From the NCBI GenBank assembly GCA_019009955.1, contig CM032233.1, forward strand, positions 113,558,501-113,622,500: DNA of 64,000 bases, written 5' to 3'. The notes under the pieces were generated by a model that saw nothing but the letters and a program-made list of their open reading frames with translations, had not been told where the DNA came from and ran no database searches. The position numbers were made by a program, and so were the translations under genes. Every line of letters begins with the position of its first letter. Positions within the stretch are counted from its first letter, which is position 1. Shown here piece by piece: positions 19,890-30,404 of this stretch. The DNA is from Riptortus pedestris. Taxonomy: Eukaryota > Arthropoda > Insecta > Hemiptera > Alydidae.

Positions 19890-20531
19890 CGCCATACACT
19901 AGTTAAATTTGATCCCATGTCCTATTTCAGCAAATAACGATTATGATCTTAAGTATTGACAGAAAAGGATAAATATGGAGTATGGTATAGATCAAATAAA
20001 CATTTTCGAATCAGAACATAATCTTAAATGATGAAGTCTTCGCAAAACAAACTTGCGTGTATCTCTCATAATAAAGGTCAATATTTGGTACATAACCTTA
20101 GAATAAAGTGGTTCAAGATGTAACAGCTTATTATTATTAAGACATGAGTAGGAGTGGGGGTTTACTAAAGGCTGAAAACTAAAAAATGCAAACATCTCGG
20201 TTAATATTCATGATAGAGAAAATATGTATATAACATTTATAGATAATTTAATTGATAATAAGGTTGTTTATGCGCACTTTTTCGATCCGACTAATAATAA
20301 CGGCGTTATTTCAAAAATCTCCCCCTCCCATTTGTCAGGTTTCTGCCATTAACGAACTTGAAATAGGATTAAATATCCAGTTTGGTAACGATCAAACCAA
20401 AATTGCGACCGCTAGAGCGTTAACAGGCATATATATAATTTTGAACGGACCTCATTTTTGTCATCTCTGAGTAATTTTATGGAAGATCACGTCATGAGTG
20501 CTACCTCAATAGCTGACTTTCCTTAAGGGAA
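19890..20531 (-). mobile_element. HINE-like element 12 (type D)
   Basis: It has the type D arm, where a second diverged copy of the core block is present (AAGGATAAATATGGAGTATG at 19966 against GGATTAAATATCCAGTTTGG at 20366). Other blocks are AGTAGGAGTGGGGGTTTAC, CGACCGCTAGAGCGTTAAC and a short TA tract. The 5' end is at 20531 (TTCCTTAAGGGAAAT). The hairpin end is not preserved. Confidence 0.65.
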
Positions 20532-20935
20532 ATATAATGGAATATGAGATGACGGCATTTGTGTGCCATTCACGCATGTGGCTTAGTCTGGCAGACTTCC
20601 AAAAACTTTAATTTTTAGCAAATGATGCAGCAAAATTCATCATTATTCTCACCAAGTGTTAGCTATAGTGTATATGAAATAATGTATTAAAGTATAGGTT
20701 AATCTAGATTTAAATTATATTAATTATATCCGTGAGTACTATATATTTATCCATAAAACACAGAAAATAGTTTTTATAATGGCCCTTAAAAAAGGGAGTA
20801 ATAATGAAGATGAATAATGACTGTACTCGCATTGGGGAGTATATTGATTTAATTAGACCTTTGTTATGTGAGATACAGGTTTAACGTTACTTTAATTATA
20901 ATGTTTATTTTACAATATATATATTGTACATCATA
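20532..20935. other. No gene recognised
   Basis: AT-rich, not matching other families in the window. Confidence 0.45.
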
Positions 20936-21212
20936 CTCGATATTTAAGCGTTTCAGTCAACGATAAATATCATATTTCTTATTGGAACAAATCGGACTGG
21001 GGGTGTGGTAAAAAGAGGGGGATTCGAAAACTCAAAATATTGGCGTTATTATGAGTCTGGTCGAAAAATGTTACAGGACCAAACTGTTCAAATATTGGTG
21101 TTTTACAATTGCTGTACTTTCTTGTTTTCAGTCCGAATATATGGTGAGGTGAGACATACCAGCACGTGGGAAATCTGCTTAATTTACGCAGCCCCTGCGT
21201 GATGGTCTTTTT
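20936..21212 (+). mobile_element. HINE-like element 13 (type E), 5' truncated
   Basis: It begins CTCGATATTTAAGCGTTT, with CAAATCGGACTGGGGG and AAAATATTGGCGTTATTATG. The type E arm reads GAATATATGGTGAGG and ACCAGCACGTGGG. It ends GGAAATCTGCTTAATTTAC and the hairpin CGCAGCCCCTGCG. Confidence 0.65.
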
Positions 21213-21502
21213 ACCTAGAAAGCAAGGGTCTAGGCCTCATAAATTTTAATAATTTATGTGTCTCGCAGGAAATTAACCTGAGGAGTTGGATAAGTTGTAG
21301 TCAGCGCCCCGTCCTAAATGTCTCCATTAAGTTAGAAGAGAGATTTAGAGGCCCGTAATAAAAAGCGATAGCGGCCCAGGAATAAAGACCGATTCAGAAC
21401 TGTTTTCCCAAAGGTGTATAGAGAAGAGGAGATAATCCCTATTAAATCCGCTTGTTTGAATTGACTCGTATATTGGGCCTTATCTGTGGCCAGAAAATGT
21501 CT
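21213..21502. other. No gene recognised
   Basis: Slightly GC-richer sequence between two HINE-like copies. No coding or RNA signal was supported. Confidence 0.4.
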
Positions 21503-21735
21503 GAAAAAGTCCGTCACGCAGGGGCTGCGTTAACTAAGCACATTTCCCTCGTGCGCCACGTATTTGCATTTATCTCAAAACGTAAAAGTTCAATGAGAAC
21601 AATATTTGGTATTTGAACTTCAAATAAAATGCTTCATAACATAATAGAATATTGTTAATATGATATGGGTAGGAGTGAGGGTTTACTCAGGACCGAAAAC
21701 TAAAAAAATGCAAATATGTCAGTTAATAATGAAGA
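21503..21735 (-). mobile_element. HINE-like element 14 (type C), truncated
   Basis: The hairpin end GTCCGTCACGCAGGGGCTGC is followed by CACGTATTTGCATTTATCTC and AAAACTAAAAAAATGCAAAT. It breaks off at 21735, where the arm of another copy starts. Confidence 0.65.
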
Positions 21736-22355
21736 TACTGAAGTCCCACGTGAAGTTTAACAATTGATAAATCTACATAATGGTAATACAACACCTCCGT
21801 GAATGTTAAGTGAATAAATACAAACGGTAATAAGAAACCTCCCGACGGGAACCGTCTGAAATGTAAACAATCAGTTCTGCCAACTTTTCACCTGAAAGAA
21901 AAACAATTGCTCAAATATATCTGAATATAACTCTGTACTGTAATTTATAATGAGTCAGAATAATGTTTATCTCAATCAATGAAATTTAAGTAGTCCAAAA
22001 ACTTTACACGGGGAGGGGGCCACCAGAACATATTTGCATGTATAATAAATGTCTCTTGAAAACAATATTTGGTATTTAAGCTGCAGATAATGTGGTTTAT
22101 TATATAGCGGAGTATTGTTTATGTTATATGAGCAGAAGTGGGGCTTTGCTGAAGGCTGAAAACTGAAATTATCACGGTTAATATTCAAGATAAGGAATAA
22201 ATGTATATAACAATATTTACAGTAAATTTTATTAGCAGATTTCCTTTCAGGGAAATCAGCTATTGAGGTTGTACTCATGACACGATTTTCGAAATTTTTC
22301 TTCAAATGTCCATCCATTCTACCCAGGAGATGACGAAAATGAGGTCCGTTCAAAA

Positions 22356-22419
<64 letters not shown>

Positions 22420-23150
22420 CTGTTACCGCTCTAGTCGCTCTATCGTTACCAAAGTTGATATTTAGTCGTTTTATGAAAAAAGAAAGATCAAGTTCGTTAA
22501 CGGCTGAAATCGGACCAATGGGAGGGGGGGGTTTAGAGGGGAGGTTTTTTGTAAATTCGTAATATCTCCGTTACCATACGTCGGATCAAAAAATGGTATA
22601 GAACCAATCTTATTGCAAATTAAATTTACTATAAATATTGTTCTATACATTTATTCTCTAACTTCAATATTAACCGATATATTTGCATTTTTATTAAATG
22701 TGAGCCGATAACGAACGTTTCAGGCCAAAAGCTAGTTCGGCCCTAACTGTTCGGCTCTCGTATAGAGATTCCTCTATTATACGTGGGAAATCTGCTTAGT
22801 TTACGCAGCTCCTGCGTGACGGACTTTTTGGAATAAGATTGATTTTATACCCTTATTTAGTAGGAAGTATAGTAACGGAGATATTTCGAATTTTCAAAAT
22901 TCACCCCCTCTCCCTCTTGATTTCAACCGTTAACGAACTTGATCTTTCTTTTTACATAAAACGACAAAATATCCAGTTTGGTATCGATCAAACAATAATT
23001 GCGACCGCTAGAGCGGTAACAGACAAAAATATACAATTTTGAACGGACCTTATTTTTGTCATCTCCAAGGTAAAATCGATAGATATTTGAAGAAGCATTT
23101 CGAAAATCGCGTCGTGAGTACGACCTCAATAGCGGATTTCCCTTAAATAG
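21736..23150 (-). mobile_element. HINE-like element 15 (type A), interrupted by element 16
   Basis: Left part 21736-22233: CCCACGTGAAGTTTAAC, the type A arm, GCAGAAGTGGGGCTTTGC, ATTATCACGGTTAATATTC and ACAGTAAATTTTAT. Right part 22830-23150: AATAAGATTGATTTTATACC, AACGGAGATATTTCG, CGACCGCTAGAGCGGTAAC, AATAGCGGATTTCCC. The two halves join exactly as in other copies (AGTAAATTTAATTTGCAATAAG), proving that element 16 is an insertion. Confidence 0.75.
22234..22829 (+). mobile_element. HINE-like element 16 (type B), inside element 15
   Basis: It runs AGCAGATTTCCTTTCAGGG, GAAAATGAGGTCCGTTC, TA tract 22360-22415, GAAATCGGACCAATGGGAGG, AACCGATATATTTGC, a shortened type B arm, GGGAAATCTGCTTAG, CGTGACGGACTTTTT. 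It is inserted between T residues of element 15 in the opposite orientation. Confidence 0.8.
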
Positions 23151-23169
23151 ATTTCCTACTTGCTGGTGT

Positions 23170-23815
23170 CCACTTAAGTGATTTAATCTGACCACCACAT
23201 ATTCGGACTGAAAAACGAGAAAGTACAAATTACTCGCTTAATAACGTATTTGAGCTACAAAAAATGAACACAGCAACAAATGTAGAGAGAACATCAATAT
23301 TCCAACAAGACTGGTTCTATAACATTTTTAGAGATGACTCATAATAACTTAAATATTTTGAACTTTCAACCCCCTCCCTAAACCTCTTCCCCGTTTTCTT
23401 TGTCCGATTCTACCAATAACAAATATGATCTTCAGTGTTGACTGAAACGATTAAATATGAAGTATGGTATAGATCTTATCAACTTTTTTAATTGGTAACG
23501 TCATCGCACAACGAATTTGACGTATCTCGCATAATATAGGTCGAATATAAACAATATTTAGTATTTAAGATTAGAATAAAAAGGATCTTGTTATAACAAC
23601 TTATTTTATCATGACACAAGTAGGAGTGGTAAAAAATCCAAATATCTCGGTTAATATTAATATTAGAGAAAATATCAACCGATTGGTTCTATAATATTTT
23701 ACAGTTCGAGAGATCATATTTTCTTTATCCCTTAGATAAAATCGATGGATTGTTGAAGAGTACGAAAATCGCGTCATGAGTACAACCTCGATAGCGGATT
23801 ACCATCAGGAGGAAT
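23170..23815 (-). mobile_element. HINE-like element 17 (types D/E), decayed
   Basis: Recognised by TCTACCAATAACAAATATG, AAGTATGGTATAGATC, CGTATCTCGCATAATATAGG, AATATCTCGGTTAATATTA and the 5' block AAAATCGCGTCATGAG-ACAACCTCGATAGC. The microsatellite and the AGAGCGGTAAC block are missing. Confidence 0.55.
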
Positions 23816-23932
23816 TTGACAGAACTAGTGAAAAAAAAAGATAAATGGATAATCTATGCAAACTTATGTATATTGTATTGTGTAAAAACAATAAGTTGAA
23901 ATATTTATAAGCAAATGAACTTATTTTAAAAT

Positions 23933-24108
23933 AAACTGTTAAGGTCTTCGGGTATTGACCGTGTCTGCATTTTAGTTGCCAACGTTTCGCTAGACATGCT
24001 TCTAGCCCTAGGGAGTCTCAGAGATAGCCCTGAGGAAGCTAGAAGCATGTCTAGCGAAACCTACAACTAAAATGCAGACACGGTCAATACCCGAAGACCT
24101 TAACAGTA
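23933..24108. mobile_element. Palindromic Penelope-like terminal insertion (176 bp)
   Basis: Two inverted arms of about 75 bases (23935-24010 and 24031-24107) are separated by a ~20-base spacer. Both carry CTAGAAGCATGTCTAGCGAA, AAAATGCAGACACGG and CCCGAAGACCTTAACAG. The 12-base flanks TTATTTTAAAAT at 23921-23932 and 24109-24120 are identical direct repeats. The right arm contains CTGAGGA, a 6-bp stem GCTAGA/TCTAGC and GAAAC, a hammerhead-like core lacking stem I. The unit resembles the 3' tails of Penelope-like elements, which can insert as inverted copies. Confidence 0.6.
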
Positions 24109-24165
24109 TTATTTTAAAATGTTTTCCGTGGATTAATCTCCGGTTTTTCCTAGGATATGACTTTA

Positions 24166-24268
24166 AGCAGATTTCCCTTAAGGGAAATCACCTATTGGGG
24201 TTGCACTCCAAAATTTTCTTCAAATGATCCTCGATCCTAGTCGATGACGAAAAGGAGATCCGTTCAAA

Positions 24269-24317
<49 letters not shown>

Positions 24318-24808
24318 CTGATACAGCTTTAGCGGTCGCAATTTTATTTTAATAATTACCAAACTCGATATTTAATCCATTCATGGAAAAGAAAGATCAA
24401 GTGCCTTAATGGCTGAAATCCGACACGTGGGGAGGGGAGGGGGGTTGTGGGGTTTAGGGGGTAGGAATTTCAATAATTCATAATATCTCCGTTGTTATCC
24501 TTCGGACGGAAACATTGTATAGGACCAAACTTATTGCGAATGTCATGTTCTATAAATGTTGTTAAGTACGTATTTTGACTATCTTGATTATTAACCGAGA
24601 TATTAGCCTCTTATAGTTTTCGGCCTTTAGTAACCACCCCCGCCCCCCTCCTACTCATGTCATGATAACAATAAGTCTTGTATTATGAAGCACATCATTC
24701 GAAACATAAATACCAAATATTGTTCTCAATGAACTTTTACTTTTAGAGATAAATGCAAATACGTGGGAAAGCTGCTTTGTCTAGGCATCCTCTGCCTGAC
24801 GGACTTTT
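24166..24808 (+). mobile_element. HINE-like element 18 (type C) with a GT microsatellite
   Basis: It has the perfect 5' palindrome AGCAGATTTCCCTTAAGGG and GATGACGAAAAGGAGATCCG. The usual TA tract is replaced by GT at 24273-24309. The core follows (GCTTTAGCGGTCGCAATTT, TCTCCGTTGTTATCC, AACCGAGATATTAGCC), then AGATAAATGCAAATACGTGGG, and the end CTCTGCCTGACGGAC with a decayed hairpin. Confidence 0.75.
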
Positions 24809-25036
24809 CGTAGTTTGATCTAAATAATTAAGCCGACTAATTTCCTGGAAGAGAGGAAGAACGTTTAATGGACAGGAGGTCACCTTGGAGTAAAAGGAGG
24901 GTTGAAAGAAGCTGGTACAAGGGGGCACCGTGTCTTCTCACCCCCTACCGACAACTCTGTTTTAGTTACAATCAAATTAAATTAAGGTCGCGCCATTCCA
25001 GAATAGCCTGATCAATACGCAGCTAGTTTGAATGAA
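24809..25036. other. No gene recognised
   Basis: Moderate GC sequence separating two HINE-like copies. Confidence 0.4.
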
Positions 25037-25813
25037 GAGAAAGTCCGTCACGCAGGGGCTGCGTAGACTAAGCAGACTTCCCTCGTGAAGTTTTGTAATT
25101 GACAAACCCCCACACTCGTAACACTTAAAACCACCGTGAATATTAAGTAAATAAATACAAAAGGTAATGAGAAATCTTTGTCTATTTTAATAACATCCCA
25201 ACGGAAAGCGTCTGAACTGAAAACAAACAGATCTGCCTACTGCTAAGAGATGAACAAATAGATCGAAATATTCATCGCAGGAAAGAAAAACAATTACTGA
25301 AATGTATCTGAATATACATATTAATTTTATTGAAAACTATTTACTATATCTAATACTTATAATTTATAATGAATCAGAATAATTATTATCTGAATCACTC
25401 GAATTTTAGTAGTCCAAGGACTAAATACAGGGGGGGGGGGAGGGAACCAACAGAACGTATTTGCATGTATTTCGTATAATAAATGTCTCTTGAAAACAAT
25501 ATTTGGTATTTAAGTTCCGAATAAAGTGGTTTATTGTGTAACAGTATATATGTAATTTTAGTAGGAGTGGGGGTTTGCTGAATGCTGGAAACTGAAAAGT
25601 GCAAATATCTCGGTTAACATTCAACATAGAGAATAATTGCCCACAATAATATTTATAGCACATTTAATTTGCAATAAGATTAGTTCTATACAATTTTTCA
25701 AACCGAAGTAAAATAAAGGAGATATTTCGGACCACCTTGACCTTCCTTATAACATAAAAGGATTAAATATTTGGTAACGAACAAAACAAAAAAAATTGCG
25801 ACCGCTAGAGGGT

Positions 25814-25854
<41 letters not shown>

Positions 25855-25876
25855 ATTTTGAACGTGCCTCATTTTG
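25037..25876 (-). mobile_element. HINE-like element 19 (type A), CA microsatellite
   Basis: It contains the hairpin end GTCCGTCACGCAGGGGCTGC, the type A arm (GGAAAGAAAAACAATTACTG, poly-G at 25431), AGTAGGAGTGGGGGTTTGC, TCTCGGTTAACATTCAAC, CGACCGCTAGAGGGTTAAC, CA tract 25817-25849 and TTTTGAACGTGCCTCATTTT. It stops at the junction with a reversed copy. Confidence 0.75.
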
Positions 25877-25903
25877 AGAACGAAAATGAAGTCCATTCAA
25901 CAT

Positions 25904-25952
<49 letters not shown>

Positions 25953-26770
25953 ACCTGTTACCACCTTAGTAGTGGTAGCAATTTTCGGTTAATGGCTTAA
26001 ATAGGTCTGGGGATGGGGGGGGATTGAGGGAGGAATTTCGAAAATTCGAAATATCTTGGTTATTATCCGTCTGGTGGAAAAATTGTATATAAGAAATCTT
26101 ACTTCAAATGTAATTTCCCATAAATGGTGTTAAATATATTTTTCACTATATTAAATATTAACCAAGATATTCTCATATTTTAATTTCCAGCCCTCAGTAA
26201 ACCCCCCACCAACTCATGTGTTATAAGCAACACGCCAATACATAACAAACTTCTTTTTCACAGCAGTGTTGTTGGAAGTGAAGAATATTGTGTACTCGGA
26301 GAGAGAAAAAAACGTCCAATTCTTCACAAATTGTTATTTCAGCGCTAGGCGTTTTCGAAGACCATTGTCTCCATCTTCAGAGTGTCATACTTGAGATTTT
26401 TCTGAACGTGCTGTCTCTGATAGTGTGGTATGTTGATAGCCCAACTGAAGCCTGACCAGCCATACTGTTTACAGCAGTCTTGTTGGAAGTGAAGAAAAAT
26501 CTCATGTTTCACATTCTGAAGATGGATGGATCGCTTCAAAAGCGCTTAGCGCTGAAATAAAAATTTGTGAAGTATTGGACGTCTTTTTTTCTCTCCAAAT
26601 AACAAACTTCCATCATTCAAGTATTACTATGACTGTTTGAAAAGGATGGGGGAGGAGGAGGCGTTATGCACTCCAAGTAATGAGGTTTTAACATAGAGCA
26701 TCTGAGCCACTAAACGACATATACCCGTGGCTTGAATTTCACGTTGTTTACATAAGCTTCCGACTAGAGG
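25877..26770 (+). mobile_element. HINE-like element 20, fragment carrying a palindromic insertion
   Basis: It begins mid-element (ACGAAAATGAAGTCCATTC), with TA then GA tracts (25904-25949), GATGGGGGGGGATTGAGGG, AATATCTTGGTTATTATCCG and AACCCCCCACCAACTC. AGCAACACGCCAATACATAA at 26226-26245 also occurs in the HINE fragment at 53080. It is interrupted by the insertion 26254-26598. Confidence 0.55.
26254..26598. mobile_element. Palindromic Penelope-like terminal insertion (345 bp)
   Basis: The left arm from about 26296 and the right arm ending at 26597 are inverted copies sharing GAGAGA-AAAAA-ACGTCCAAT, CTTCACAAAT, TTATTTCAGCGCTA and CATCTTCAGA (in complement). A direct partial copy of the unit start, CAGCAGTGTTGTTGGAAGTG, stands at 26262 and again at 26474. 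Twelve-base direct repeats ATAACAAACTTC flank it (26242-26253 and 26599-26610). The left arm, read on the minus strand, has CTGAAGA, a 6-bp stem GGAGAC/GTCTTC and GAAAA, a hammerhead-like core. Confidence 0.6.
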
Positions 26771-26772
26771 GA

Positions 26773-27058
26773 AAAGTCCGTCACGCAGGGGCTGCGTAAA
26801 CTAAGCAGATTTCCCACGTAAAGTTATACAATAGAGAAATCTCCATACGAGTGCCGATCAGTTACGGAAACGGCTGAACTAACTTTCGGCGGGAACCATA
26901 GCTCGTCCGTTACACTTAATAAAAATGCAAATATCTCGGTTAATATTCAGGATAGAGAATAAATGTATATAACAATATTTATAGTACATTTAATTTGCAA
27001 TAAGATTGGTTTTATACAATTTTTCGATCCGACGTATAGTAAGGGAAATCTGCTAAAA
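26773..27058 (-). mobile_element. HINE-like element 21 (type B), minimal deletion copy
   Basis: The hairpin end GTCCGTCACGCAGGGGCTGC, type B arm (CAGTTACGGAAACGGCTGAA), AATATCTCGGTTAATATTC and CGATCCGACGTATAGTAA join directly to GGGAAATCTGCTAAAA. Core, microsatellite and 5' block are missing, yet both ends are intact. The break falls in a short AAGGGA context. Confidence 0.75.
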
Positions 27059-27094
27059 ATAAAAATAGTTTGTGTCAGATCTGCAGCTTGCACA

Positions 27095-27955
27095 ACTCAT
27101 GGGAAACTGCTTAGTTTATGCAACCCCTACTTGACTGACTTTTTGATAGATAGCACTTAAGGGAAATCAGTTATTGGGGTTGTACTCATGACGTGATTTT
27201 GAAAATATTTCGCCAAATATCCTTCCATCCTACATATTAGATAACGAAAACGATGTCTTTAAAAATTAAATATACACGCACTTGTCTGTTACCGCTCTAG
27301 CGGTCGCAATTTTTGTTTAATAACTCATGCTCGTGATATAAGCGTTCCATTCAAAATTATATATCCAGTTCCCTCACGGCTAAAATCGAACCGGGGAATT
27401 CGAAAACTTGAAATATCACTACTATTAATACGCGGAACGAAAAATTATATAGAACTAACCTTATTGCAGATACAATTTCCCATATATGTCATTCTACGCA
27501 TATTTTGTCTATCGTGAATATTAACCGAGGATTTTGGGTTGTTTAGTTTTCGGTATTGAGGAAACCCCCACTCCTACTAATGAAATTTTAAAGCTAAGCT
27601 GTTATATCATGTACCATGGAGCATCGTGTAAAGTAAATACGAGATATTTTTTTCATTGAACTTTTACTGTGGGAAGTACATGCAAATATGTTGTCTATTG
27701 GCGACATAATTTAAGATTTTTCCTTTTCAACTAGAAAATGTTTATTTGATCTATACCATATTTGATATTTAATGACCTCATTCACTACTAACGTAGTTAA
27801 TGGCTGAATTCGGACCAGGAACGGCGTGGGGTTTAGAGGAAGAGGGGAGTTATCAGTGGAAATAGACAATATGTGGTGAGATGAGATCAAAAGGATGTTA
27901 TACTTGGGAAATCTGCTCAGTTTACGCAGCTCCTTCCAGTATGACTTTTTTTTTT
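27095..27955 (+). mobile_element. HINE 3' end fragment and HINE-like element 22 (type E)
   Basis: A 3' end lies at 27095-27146 (GGGAAACTGCTTAGTTTATG, TTGACTGACTTTTT). A 5' end with CACTTAAGGGAAATCAG begins at 27155 and runs through TACCGCTCTAGCGGTCGC, AACCGAGGATTTTGG, the type E arm (AATATGTGGTGAGATGAG) and TTGGGAAATCTGCTCAG to a long T run at about 27955. Confidence 0.6.
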
Positions 27956-28244
27956 TTGTTTTTTGTCATAACTAAACTGGGCCACTGGAATTGGAATACG
28001 TGAAGTTTTGCGGAATAGAGAAGAAAATTTCTCCGTTATTATATGCCAATAAATCTCAAATAATCATTCTTGTGAATAGTCATGTGTTACAATTGTTGCC
28101 GCATGCATTTTATATTTTAGGAATATTAATGGAGGTAGTTGTGTTTTTGATTTTCCAGCATCTAGAAAGCCCCACTCCTTATGAGATTCTCAAATTAAGC
28201 TATTTTATCACTGAATAACTCATTTCTTGCTTCATGTTGTGTGC
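27956..28244 (+). mobile_element. HINE core-like fragment
   Basis: TTTCTCCGTTATTATATGCC and AAAGCCCCACTCCTTATGAG resemble the core block between ATATCTCCGTTATTATACG and ACCCCCACTCCTACTCATG. The 75-codon frame at 27991-28218 is an accidental translation of this repeat. Confidence 0.4.
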
Positions 28245-28555
28245 AACTTTGACGAAAGTCCAATAGAAAATGGAATATCGTAATTTTTCATTTCTGGCCT
28301 CCCTTATAACACCCACTCTCTGTTGGTTTCGAAGTATATTAGTATAGCAAATAGTCTAAGTTGGGTTAGTAGTAATATTCATATCAAGTTTAATAAAATT
28401 CGGTTCAGTAGTTTAGGCGTGAAAAGGTAACAAACAAACAGACACCGATGCCAAAAATTGCGAATATCGTGCCTTTGGCATGTGAAACGAAAAAGTATCA
28501 TGACATTTCCAGAAAAAAAATCAATGTACAGACAGAGGTTACAATATTATAAATA
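28245..28555 (-). mobile_element. Helitron 5' end fragment
   Basis: The complement matches the first ~300 bases of the Helitron at 58513: TTGTAACCTCTGTCTGTAC, GTTTCACATGCCAAAGGC, TTGTTACCTTTTCACGCC, GAATTTTATTAAACTTGATA and GTGGGTGTTATAAGGGAGGC. The canonical TC terminus has been replaced by TATTTATAATA beside the MITE. Confidence 0.65.
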
Positions 28556-29132
28556 TACTCAACCGCAAAAAAAAACCGGACACTTAGATTTAGTCTTATA
28601 ATTTTGTTAAATACTTAATATACATGTATATTAATCTTCTTAATTAAAATAATTGGTTAATCTATAGGTTATTTAAACAAAATCTGCCAAAAGTGAATAA
28701 TTTTTATTGATTATTTACAAAAAAATACAAAATAAAAAAAAATAAAAAGATAAATTAAAACATTTAAAAAAAAAAATTGCGTTTCGGCAATGTAACGTAA
28801 GCTCCGGCCTTCCATCTATGTTTGAAAGACCCATTATTCTGGACCGAAATAAAAATAAAACATTAATTAAAGAAAATGGTTGGTTAATAATTAAATATTT
28901 TTAAATAGGCGAAAAACTACTTACAGTTTAGAATAGATCAACTTCACGACAAATAAATCTATTCTGAGTGTTATCTAATTGTTTACTAATCCTGAAGGGA
29001 TTAGTTCAATGGAGACTCTAAATTCTCTGTAATAACTAGAATACCCACATAAAGAAAATTGCTGAAAAGCAATTTCATGTAGCTTTTAATACGACAAAAA
29101 TGAAGTGTCCGGTTTTTTTTTGCGGTTGGGTG
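28556..29132 (+). mobile_element. Tc1/mariner-type MITE, copy 2 (577 bp)
   Basis: The inverted ends (TACTCAACCGCAAAAAAAAA and TTTTTTTTTGCGGTTGGGTG) are flanked by TA. The interior is colinear with 15942-16542, including TTTAAAAAAAAAAATTGCG and AGCTCCGGCCTTCCATCTA. It is inserted at the 5' end of the Helitron fragment. Confidence 0.85.
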
Positions 29133-29885
29133 TATGAAGCTATTTTATCACTGAATAACACATCTCTAGTTTTATTGCGAGAACTATATACATTGGGTTC
29201 TAAATGCCGGAGATGAGTTTATGATTGAATTTAGATATGAAAAGAAAGTTTCCGAACTTATAAAATTCGTTGACATAGCTTAATCTCGATTCGGGGAAGC
29301 TAGTTATAACTATTAACAGATAATGCATGTGTGTTTGGATAATTGAAGCTATAATTTTCGGCAACAATAGGTGGTCGGATTATTATCACGGCAAGGTCTG
29401 TTTATAGAGTGGATATAATTACTATGTCAGGTTACCCAGATAACGCTGATTGTACGAGATGTTAATTGTTATTCGATGAAGGCGATAACTAACATGGGGG
29501 TAGAGCTATTACAGAGCAATTAATTAACTGACCGATAATTGTCCTTAAAGCTTAATTTCCGCTATTAGGTTCGTGGGAAAGTGAATTATTCCGCAAAATT
29601 CCCGGAACAACATTGGCTTAGAACCACTTGCAAGATCTACTATTCAGTATATCACTTAACTTAGCTTAATAAGCGTTTATACTAAACTGACTAATCGGAA
29701 CTAAATTATTAATTTCTGTTTAACTGATTATAATAAATTAGAGAACTTCCTGATATTCTAAATACATATTTATTCCTTATTATAAATGTTTTACATGATA
29801 TATTATCCAATATTGTAAACAAAAATATTTTTGTCGTTTTCACTATAATAAATAATTTGTTTAGATAAAAAATAATGTTGTTGCA
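29133..29885. other. Unassigned, not obviously repetitive
   Basis: It begins with a 23-base sequence (29137-29159) that repeats 28197-28219 exactly. The rest has intermediate complexity and no match to the window's families. No reading frame of note. Confidence 0.45.
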
Positions 29886-30308
29886 GAAAACCTGCTTACT
29901 AAGTGAAGTTTTTGAAGAAAATCTTCGAAAATTGCGTCGTGAGTACGGCCTCAATAGCTGATTTCCATTAAGGGAAATAAATTATAATTCTAGATATAGT
30001 AAATAGTTTTCAATAAAATTAATATGTTATATTCATATATATTTCAGTAATTGTTTTTCATTCCGTTGAAGAATATGTCTATCTATTTGTTCAGCTCTTA
30101 GCGGCTGGCAGATCTGTTTGTTTACAGTTCAGAAGCTTTCCGTCGGAGTTTGTTAAAATTGACTGAAAGATTTTTCATTAGCGTTTGTATTTATTCACTT
30201 ACTATTCATGGTGATGTTAACTGTTACCTGTATGTAGAGTTATCTATTGTAAACTTTCATGTGGGAAATCTGCTTAGTTTACGCAGCCCCTGGGTGACGG
30301 ACTTTTTT
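29886..30308. mobile_element. Two HINE fragments in inverted order
   Basis: A minus-strand 5' end at 29886-29979 (AAAATTGCGTCGTGAGTACG, CATTAAGGGAAAT) joins a plus-strand type A 3' part at 29980-30308 (ATTCTAGATATAGTAAATAG, GTTTTTCATTCCGTTG, GTGGGAAATCTGCTTAG, hairpin, GACGGAC). The join falls after GGGAAAT. Confidence 0.65.
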
Positions 30309-30404
30309 AGGGTTAGATACCTATATTCAAGCTTCATATACTTTCTAGGCCAATTTTGTTTGCCAGTGAAAAGGCATGTTTCAAAAGAACTGTAGTGTCT
30401 AATT

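Noticed and set aside
23935..24107. Full hammerhead ribozyme in the palindrome arm
   Set aside because: CTGAGGA, stem II and GAAA are present, but an extra base follows the core and stem I cannot form, so only a hammerhead-like core is claimed.
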